Assembly: GCF_014595955.1 (NCBI RefSeq) | Contig: NZ_JABVCF010000004.1 | Span: 310,001-374,000 of the forward strand | Source: Pseudaminobacter soli (ex Zhang et al. 2022) | GTDB lineage: Bacteria; Pseudomonadota; Alphaproteobacteria; Rhizobiales; Rhizobiaceae | Direction: 5' to 3' | DNA length: 64,000 bases | In this document: piece after piece, positions 58,458 to 64,000 of the stretch | Layout: each line of letters begins with the position of its first letter | Position numbering within the stretch: the first letter of the stretch is position 1 | Translations under genes and position numbers: made by a program | Notes under the pieces: generated by a model | What the model was told of the DNA's origin: nothing | The model's database searches: none | What the model saw: the letters and a program-made list of their open reading frames with translations, nothing else

Positions 58458-59885
58458 ATGTCTCCCATTCATCCGATTCTCCTCTGCGGCGGTTCCGGGA
58501 CGCGGCTCTGGCCGCTGTCGCGAAAAAGCTATCCGAAGCAGTTTTCGCAGTTGATGGGAGAGGAGAGCCTGTTCCAGGCCTCGGCCCGGCGGCTTTCGGG
58601 CCCGGGCTTCGCCCGCCCCGTGATCATCACCGGCGATCCGTTCCGCTTCATCGTCACCGAGCAGCTCGCAGCGATCGAGCGCGACCCCGCGGCCATCCTG
58701 ATCGAGCCGGAAGGGCGCAACACCGCCCCCGCGGTCCTTGCCGCGGCGCTCTGGATGGAGCGTTCGGATCCAGACGCCCTCATGCTGGTCGCGCCGTCGG
58801 ATCATGTGATCCCCGATGCCGCGGCCTTCCGCGAGGCAGTGGCGGCGGGAGCACCGGCAGCCCGAAGCGGGCAAATCGTAACCTTCGGCATCCGGCCGAC
58901 GAGGCCGGAAACCGGCTACGGCTATCTGGAACTGAAGGAGGCTCTCGGAGCGTTCGATTTCAAGCCGCAACCGCTGGTCCGGTTCGTGGAAAAACCCGAC
59001 GCCGCGCGTGCCGCGGACATGCTCGAAGCGAAAAACTATCTCTGGAACGCCGGAATCTTCCTCTTCACCGCGCGCACGATCATCGACGCGTTCAGGGCCC
59101 ACGCGCCGGGGCTGTTCGAGCCGGTTTCACAGGCGGTGAAGGATTCCAGGTCGGATCTGGCCTTCGTACGCCTGGCGTCCGAACCCTGGAGAGAAGCCGA
59201 GGCGATTTCCGTCGACTATGCGGTGATGGAAAGGGCGGACAACCTTTCGGTCATTCCCTACGACAAGGGTTGGTCCGACCTCGGCGGCTGGGATGCGGTC
59301 TGGCACGAGAGCGGCCCCGACGGCGAAGGCAACGTTTGCGCGGGCAATGCCACGGCGATCGGATGCCGCGACACGCTGCTGCGTTCAGAATCGGCCAGGC
59401 TGGAACTCGTCGGCATCGGGCTCGAGGACATCGTCGCGGTGGCGATGCCCGACGCCGTCCTGGTGGCACGAAAGTCGGACAGCCAGCAGGTCAAGGATGC
59501 GGTTGCCGTGCTCAAGGCACGGCGTGCCCAGCAGGCCGAATGCTTCCCGGTCGACCACCGGCCCTGGGGCTGGTTCGAGAGCCTCGTCCTCGGCCCGCGT
59601 TTCCAGGTCAAGCGCATCGTGGTGCAACCGGGCGCTGCGCTGTCGCTCCAGTCGCATCATCATCGATCCGAACACTGGATCGTGGTGGAAGGCACTGCGA
59701 AGGTCACGATCGACGGCGAGGTGAAGCTGGTCTCGGAGAATCAGTCCGTCTACATTCCGCTTGGCGCCGTCCACCGCATGGAAAACCCCGGCAAGGTGCC
59801 GATGGTGCTCATCGAGGTCCAGACCGGCAGCTATCTCGGCGAGGACGATATCATCCGCTACGAGGACGTTTACGCCAGAAGCTGA
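58458..59885 (+). CDS. manC: Mannose-1-phosphate guanylyltransferase / mannose-6-phosphate isomerase
   Basis: Bifunctional type II PMI-GMP enzyme of 475 aa that makes GDP-mannose for surface polysaccharides. The nucleotidyltransferase domain has ILLCGGSGTRLWPLSRKSYPKQF and FVEKPDAARA. The C-terminal cupin isomerase domain runs from RPWGWFESLV through LSLQSHHHRSEHWIVVEG to VYIPLGAVHRMENPG, with the metal His/Glu residues. It stands alone; no GDP-mannose-using genes are in the window. The ATG at 58458 follows GAAGGCGAGGG. Confidence 0.95.
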   Translation: MSPIHPILLCGGSGTRLWPLSRKSYPKQFSQLMGEESLFQASARRLSGPGFARPVIITGDPFRFIVTEQLAAIERDPAAILIEPEGRNTAPAVLAAALWMERSDPDALMLVAPSDHVIPDAAAFREAVAAGAPAARSGQIVTFGIRPTRPETGYGYLELKEALGAFDFKPQPLVRFVEKPDAARAADMLEAKNYLWNAGIFLFTARTIIDAFRAHAPGLFEPVSQAVKDSRSDLAFVRLASEPWREAEAISVDYAVMERADNLSVIPYDKGWSDLGGWDAVWHESGPDGEGNVCAGNATAIGCRDTLLRSESARLELVGIGLEDIVAVAMPDAVLVARKSDSQQVKDAVAVLKARRAQQAECFPVDHRPWGWFESLVLGPRFQVKRIVVQPGAALSLQSHHHRSEHWIVVEGTAKVTIDGEVKLVSENQSVYIPLGAVHRMENPGKVPMVLIEVQTGSYLGEDDIIRYEDVYARS

Positions 59886-59979
59886 AGCCGGGCTGGGGGT
59901 TCCTTCGACGTCCCTCTCGTGCCTTCACCGTGAAGTCTCTTCCAGCATCCGTCACAAAGCCTTGCGGCTGCTCGCTGAC

Positions 59980-61092
59980 TCACTCGAAGCCTAGCGCCGT
60001 GCGTTCCTGCGCCAACAGCAGGGCGCCGATCGCGCTTGCATCCTCCGCGTCGACCTCGAATGCCGCCATCGAAGCGGGCTCCGGCGCCAAGGCCTGGCCG
60101 ACGGGGGTCTCGGCGGGTGCCGCGGCCTGGATTCCGCCCCTCAGGCCGGTCGTGGCTGCGGCGACCAACATTTCGCCGGATGCGGCAGGCAGTGGCTCAA
60201 CATGGGCAGGGCGCGAGGCACTCGGGAAGGGGATGGCATTGGTGGTTTCCGGAAGCACGATTCCGGCCACCGCATCGAACGGCGAGGACGAAATACCGGT
60301 CGAGGGCGTTGGGCCGTCGATCGCCATGACAGTGACCGGCTGCTGCTCCTCGGGTCCCTGCTCCACCTTGGGCGCGGAAATTGCGGCCGGGATCGGCGCG
60401 GCAACGTTGTCGGCAGCCGCAATCTGGGTGCCGGCCTTTGCGGCTGCGGCTGCGGCTGCGGCATCGGAAGCCGGAAGGGGGCCGCGCGTCCCGGCGAGAC
60501 GATCACCCTTCTGGCCAACATCCGCCTCGGCCACCATAACGGCGGGTTCGAATCTCGGCTTCTCGGGCGGCAGGACAACCGGATCGCCCTGCCGGTTGCG
60601 CTTCTCGTAAAAAGCGTTGCCGCCGGCGACCAGCGTGTAATGCATGTTCCTGTAGGGGAACTTCAGGCCGGCCGTGTGGAAGAACATGGCATTCTTCACC
60701 TTCGAATGCCGCTCGCCCTTCAGCACCGCATCGGCCGCTTCCGCGACGTCCGGCAGCTCCTGCGAATTCATCTCGCGCGTCAGCACGCCCGGCGCGAACT
60801 GTCCGGGCGCCCCGACGACCTGGCAGATCGTGTCGCCCCATTCGCCGGACCGGAGCCGGTTCATGACGACCGTGCCGACAGCGACCAGGCCATCGCGGCT
60901 GGAGCGATCCGCTTCGAAGAACATGGCCCGCATCAGGCATTCGCGATCGGCCGCGGAATAGCCGTAGTGGCGCGCGGGCATAGCCATCGAGTTCATGCCG
61001 CCATCCATGTCGGTGGACTGGCTGCAAGCGGCTATGGCAAGCGGAAGGACGACGGCCGCGAACATGGCCGACAGGCGCTGTGGCGCCTTCAC
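59980..61092 (-). CDS. SleB-like cell wall hydrolase lipoprotein
   Basis: A 370-aa protein with a lipoprotein signal (MKAPQRLSAMFAAVVLPLAIAAC, lipobox LAIAAC at Cys23) and a Hydrolase_2 (SleB-type) domain at about residues 40-165, with CLMRAMFFEADRSS, VGTVVMNRL and ICQVVGAPGQFA. The last 190 or so residues are low-complexity Ala/Pro-rich with no domain. It probably cleaves peptidoglycan from the inner face of the envelope. The start is GTG at 61092 with GAGGGG upstream; the frame itself opens at a TTG at 61143. Confidence 0.82.
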   Translation of the reverse strand: MKAPQRLSAMFAAVVLPLAIAACSQSTDMDGGMNSMAMPARHYGYSAADRECLMRAMFFEADRSSRDGLVAVGTVVMNRLRSGEWGDTICQVVGAPGQFAPGVLTREMNSQELPDVAEAADAVLKGERHSKVKNAMFFHTAGLKFPYRNMHYTLVAGGNAFYEKRNRQGDPVVLPPEKPRFEPAVMVAEADVGQKGDRLAGTRGPLPASDAAAAAAAAKAGTQIAAADNVAAPIPAAISAPKVEQGPEEQQPVTVMAIDGPTPSTGISSSPFDAVAGIVLPETTNAIPFPSASRPAHVEPLPAASGEMLVAAATTGLRGGIQAAAPAETPVGQALAPEPASMAAFEVDAEDASAIGALLLAQERTALGFE

Positions 61093-61324
61093 GAGTGTCC
61101 CCTCATCGTCGCTCCGTCCCTTGCGTACTGTCAGGATTGGCAAATTTCGGGCGAAAAGATGACTATAGGGTTTCAGAATCGTGAAGCGGGACGGGCAAAT
61201 CGCGACGCGTCGGGTGAGGTGACGCTGCTATGACGAGGCAAATCAAAATTTTGTTAGAGGAGTTTAGTTGCTTTCCTACGATTCGTCTCCTCCTTGTGCC
61301 CCCGCAATTCGGCAGGAGAATCAG

Positions 61325-61768
61325 GTGCGCGAATCATCGGATAGGAAGCTCTTCATCCCAGCACTGGGGGGCCTCTACGCCGCTCTCCGAGAAAGCGCGG
61401 AAACGCTTCTGCGGGTCGTCGCCGGCCTTGCGCTCGTCACGCATGGCGCGCCGAAGATAGTCAACCCGTTTGGGGCGGTCGGGACGGTGGAGAAACTGGG
61501 CTTTTATCCCGGCGCATTCTGGTCGCCGCTGCTATCGGCGACCGAGTTCTTTGGCGGAATCCTGATCGCCATCGGCCTCTTCACCCGCCCGGCATCCGTC
61601 GCGGCGGCGATCGTCCTCCTCGTGACGGTCTGGTTCCACTGGGTGACGCTCGGCCAGGGCTATTCCGGGTCCGAGAAGTCGATCCTCTGGGCCGCGATCT
61701 TCATCTTCTTCGCCATCCGCGGCGGAAACCGCCATTCCGTCGACGCGAAGCTTGGCCGCGAGTTCTGA
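61325..61768 (+). CDS. DoxX family membrane protein
   Basis: A 147-aa protein with four hydrophobic helices (LLRVVAGLALVTHGAPKI, LLSATEFFGGILIAIGLF, ASVAAAIVLLVTVWFHWV, ILWAAIFIFFAIRGG), the DoxX/YphA layout. The R..GLALVTHGAPKI motif in helix 1 is typical. Family members have been tied to respiratory or redox roles, but function is open. The start is GTG at 61325 with AGGAG seven bases upstream; a TTG at 61268 opens the frame earlier. Confidence 0.8.
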   Translation: MRESSDRKLFIPALGGLYAALRESAETLLRVVAGLALVTHGAPKIVNPFGAVGTVEKLGFYPGAFWSPLLSATEFFGGILIAIGLFTRPASVAAAIVLLVTVWFHWVTLGQGYSGSEKSILWAAIFIFFAIRGGNRHSVDAKLGREF

Positions 61769-61804
61769 TCGGCCGCGCTCGGCCGATCAGGCCCGGCATG
61801 GCGC

Positions 61805-62410
61805 TCAGTGCCGGTCGCGCGAATAGAGCCAGAGCTGGGTGGGCGGAAGATTGCGAATCACGAAATCAAAGTGCTTCACTGAGTAATTCCCCAGTCCCGG
61901 CGGGACCGGGGATTTCGGGCCATAGGTCAGTTGGATGACCGGCCTGCCGGGCGGCACGCGATCGAGCAGATCCTCGATGTAGGCTACCCGACGCTCCACC
62001 GGGAAATTGAGCAGCGGAATACCTGAAATGACGCTGTCGAACTGTTTCGGAGCATCCTCCCCTAGAGCGCCAGTCAGATCAAAGGCGTCGCCCTGGATCA
62101 CGTTGACGTCTGGAAAATGCCGCCTGAGGTGCTCCACGAAGTCGCGGGCATATTCGACAAGATAGAGTTTTCGGGCCGGAATGCCCCGGGCGAGGATAGC
62201 GCGGGTGATGACGCCCGTTCCGGGCCCGATCTCCAGGACGGGCAGGCCGGACGAGGGGTCGATCACCGACGCCATTCGTTTGGCAGTGATCGAACTGGTT
62301 GGGATGATTGCGCCAACCGCCTTTGGCTTATCCATCCAGCCGCGGAAGAAGCGAACCTCTTCATCGAATTTCTTGGCGATCGTCCTGCGCAGTTGCGAAG
62401 CGCTATGCAT
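61805..62410 (-). CDS. pmtA: Phosphatidylethanolamine N-methyltransferase (PmtA type)
   Basis: A 201-aa class I SAM-dependent methyltransferase of the rhizobial PmtA type, which makes phosphatidylcholine from phosphatidylethanolamine by three methylations. The N terminus FDEEVRFFRGWMDKPKAVGAIIPTSS and the SAM motif VLEIGPGTGVITRAIL with YARDFVEHLRRHFPDVNVIQGDAFD are characteristic. It lies just after dnaJ on the same strand, as in Agrobacterium and Sinorhizobium. Other small methyltransferases share the fold, so substrate is judged by overall pattern and context. Confidence 0.88.
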   Translation of the reverse strand: MHSASQLRRTIAKKFDEEVRFFRGWMDKPKAVGAIIPTSSITAKRMASVIDPSSGLPVLEIGPGTGVITRAILARGIPARKLYLVEYARDFVEHLRRHFPDVNVIQGDAFDLTGALGEDAPKQFDSVISGIPLLNFPVERRVAYIEDLLDRVPPGRPVIQLTYGPKSPVPPGLGNYSVKHFDFVIRNLPPTQLWLYSRDRH

Positions 62411-62487
62411 GAATTCGTCTCCTGCCGCTCGCCCGGTGGACCAAATAGCAGGCCGCCGCCTTCATGGAAAGCGGAACGGCTCCGATG

Positions 62488-63615
62488 TCAGCGCTCGCCA
62501 AAAGACTCGAAGAAATCCTTCATTCGCGAGAAGAAGCCGCTCGATTGCGGCGAGTTCTCCTGCGACGAAAGGCTCTCGAACTCCTCGAGCAACTCGCGCT
62601 GCCGCTTGGTGAGGTTCTGCGGCGTCTCCACCACGGTCTGGATATAGAGGTCGCCGATGACCGGCTGGCGCAGCACCGGCATCCCCTTGCCCTTCAGGCG
62701 GAACTGGCGGCCGTTCTGCGTCCCTTCGGGAACCTTCACGCGCGTCTGCGAGCCGTCCAGCGTGGTGACCTCGAAGGAACCGCCAAGCGCCGCGGTCGTC
62801 ATCGAGATCGGCACCTTGCAGTAGAGATCGGCGCCGTCGCGCTGGAAGAATTCGTGCGGCTTCACCGAGAGGAAGATGTAGAGGTCGCCCTGAGGCCCAC
62901 CGCGCAGGCCGGCCTCGCCCTCATTGGCGAGCCGGATGCGAGTGCCATCCTCGATACCCGCCGGAATGTTGACAGACAGCGAGCGCTCCTCGGTGACCCG
63001 CCCCTGGCCTGCGCATTTTGGACAAGGATCCTTGATGGTCTGGCCGCGGCCCTGGCACTGCGGACAGGTCCGCTCGATAGAGAAGAAGCCCTGGGCTGCC
63101 CTTACGCGGCCCGAGCCGCCGCAGAGGGAGCAGGTGACCGGCTGGGTGCCCGGCTTCGCTCCGGAGCCCGAACAGTCGGTGCACGAGATGGAGGCGGGCA
63201 CCCGGATCTGGGCGGTCTTGCCCGTGTAGGCCTCCTCCAGGGTGATTTCCATATTGTAGCGGAGATCGGCACCGCGCTCGCGCCCGCCTGTGGAGCGACG
63301 GCGCCCGCCACCCATCATCTCCCCGAAGATGTCCTCGAAGATGTCGGAGAAGCCGCCGCCAGCGAAACCGTGGGCGAAGCCGTTGCCGCCATGCTCGAAC
63401 GCGGCATGGCCGAAACGGTCATAGGCAGCGCGCTTCTGCGGATCCTTCAGAGTCTCGTAGGCTTCGTTGATCTCCTTGAACTTCTGCTCGCACGCCGCGT
63501 CACCGGGGTTGCGGTCGGGGTGGAACTGCATGGCGAGCTTGCGGAATGCGCCCTTGAGTTCCTTATCGTCGGCGGTCTTGCCGACCCCCAGTGTTTCGTA
63601 GAAATCAGCCTTCAT
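62488..63615 (-). CDS. dnaJ: Chaperone protein DnaJ
   Basis: Class I Hsp40 co-chaperone of 375 aa. The J domain has the HPD motif ([11 protein letters not shown]), followed by a Gly/Phe-rich linker, four zinc-finger repeats ([32 protein letters not shown]) and the C-terminal substrate domain. The second of two adjacent ATGs (63615) is better spaced from AAAGG than the one at 63621. dnaK is not in the window. It is followed by pmtA 77 bp downstream. Confidence 0.97.
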   Translation of the reverse strand: MKADFYETLGVGKTADDKELKGAFRKLAMQFHPDRNPGDAACEQKFKEINEAYETLKDPQKRAAYDRFGHAAFEHGGNGFAHGFAGGGFSDIFEDIFGEMMGGGRRRSTGGRERGADLRYNMEITLEEAYTGKTAQIRVPASISCTDCSGSGAKPGTQPVTCSLCGGSGRVRAAQGFFSIERTCPQCQGRGQTIKDPCPKCAGQGRVTEERSLSVNIPAGIEDGTRIRLANEGEAGLRGGPQGDLYIFLSVKPHEFFQRDGADLYCKVPISMTTAALGGSFEVTTLDGSQTRVKVPEGTQNGRQFRLKGKGMPVLRQPVIGDLYIQTVVETPQNLTKRQRELLEEFESLSSQENSPQSSGFFSRMKDFFESFGER

Positions 63616-63808
63616 GAACATGCCTTTAGACTAAACGGAAGAGTGTTCTCAGCGGCCCGCCATTTCGAGAACCTTCCGCAGTGTGCCCGATTTAGGAATT
63701 GCTGGCGTCCTATGCCATATGCGACGCCTGCGGCAGAGAACTTTTCTTGTGCTTTGTGCCTTTACGCCACACCCTTGCAGCCCTTGGCTCAGGAAGAATC
63801 CGGCAAGG

Positions 63809-64000
63809 TCATGTCACGAAACCGAAAAGGGCTGCGGCCGACAGTAGCAGCGCGACCGCATAGGCGACAGCAATTGCGTCATCGAGCATGATGGCGAGCC
63901 CGCCGCGCATCCTCCTGTGAACGAGGTTTGCCGGCCAGGGCTTCAAGACATCGAAGATTCGGAAGAAGAGGAATCCAGCGATCCACCAGACGGGATCCAC
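63809..64000 (-). CDS. pgpA: Phosphatidylglycerophosphatase A, C-terminal part (partial)
   Basis: The last 63 residues of a PgpA-type protein; the gene continues past the window end. WIAGFLFFRIFDVLKPWPANLVHR and RGGLAIMLDDAIAVAYA match the conserved C-terminal core (FRxxDxxKPWP and GxxIMxDDxxA). PgpA removes the phosphate of phosphatidylglycerophosphate in the inner membrane to give phosphatidylglycerol. Only the 3' end is seen, so start and length are unknown. Confidence 0.88.
   Translation of the reverse strand: MDPVWWIAGFLFFRIFDVLKPWPANLVHRRMRGGLAIMLDDAIAVAYAVALLLSAAALFGFVT

Noticed and set aside
58220-58468. Small minus-strand frame of 82 codons upstream of manC
   Set aside because: No ribosome site, no recognisable motif, and composition typical of chance frames in GC-rich DNA.

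Overview
The window is chromosomal DNA from a GC-rich alphaproteobacterium, most likely a member of the Rhizobiales close to Mesorhizobium or related Phyllobacteriaceae. The evidence is the rhizobial-type L-rhamnose locus (rhaRSTPQUK diverging from rhaDI), ALAS-type hemA, the ActSR redox two-component system, a TrcR (DUF1013) regulator, PmtA, a CyaC-type cyclase, an Irr-type iron control element and many rhizobial intergenic palindromes. There is no phage, insertion sequence, CRISPR array or rRNA operon.

Layout. 0-7 kb (minus strand): hemA, hemE, hrpB, actS and actR, all in one direction, with an FNR/FixK-like box upstream of hemA. 7-16 kb: thioredoxin-like protein, trcR, phosphate transporter pit with its DUF47 partner, pyruvate carboxylase, a PQQ-type sugar dehydrogenase and a YciI-like protein. 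16-22 kb: branched-chain amino-acid ABC transporter livHMGF, a DUF6867 gene and livK, closed by a clear terminator. 22-26.5 kb: hydroxyproline catabolism (epimerase, D-hydroxyproline dehydrogenase, deaminase) with a divergent GntR regulator and a perfect palindromic operator. 26.5-29 kb: bacterioferritin and Bfd, divergent from a ferredoxin reductase, with an iron control element between them. 29-38 kb: MFS exporter, DegT aminotransferase, DenD-like dehydrogenase, an antitoxin next to a frameshifted VapC toxin, TypA, the redox-sensing adenylate cyclase CyaC and a GNAT protein.

37.8-49.3 kb is a complete L-rhamnose uptake and catabolic locus: mutarotase, ABC transporter, kinase, isomerase, fused aldolase/dehydrogenase and a DeoR regulator. 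49.6-55.3 kb is a poorly characterised sugar or sugar-acid catabolic cluster: GntR regulator, enolase-superfamily dehydratase, two xylose-isomerase-like TIM barrels and a Gfo/Idh/MocA oxidoreductase. Two TGGT-N3-ACCA operators sit in its divergent promoter region. 55.7-64 kb holds housekeeping genes: queG, an SDR, tRNA-Leu(CAG), manC, a SleB-like wall hydrolase lipoprotein, DoxX, pmtA, dnaJ and the 3' end of pgpA, which runs off the window.

The clearest unexplained structure is a family of C/G-rich palindromic elements. They lie in at least eight places, mostly between genes and several times inside the rha operon, and one copy lies in frame inside the coding sequence of hrpB. Other points of interest are the heme/redox gene cluster, the iron-box pairing of Bfd with a reductase, the broken VapC and the GntR-controlled sugar cluster. 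I see no fully novel defence or mobile system.
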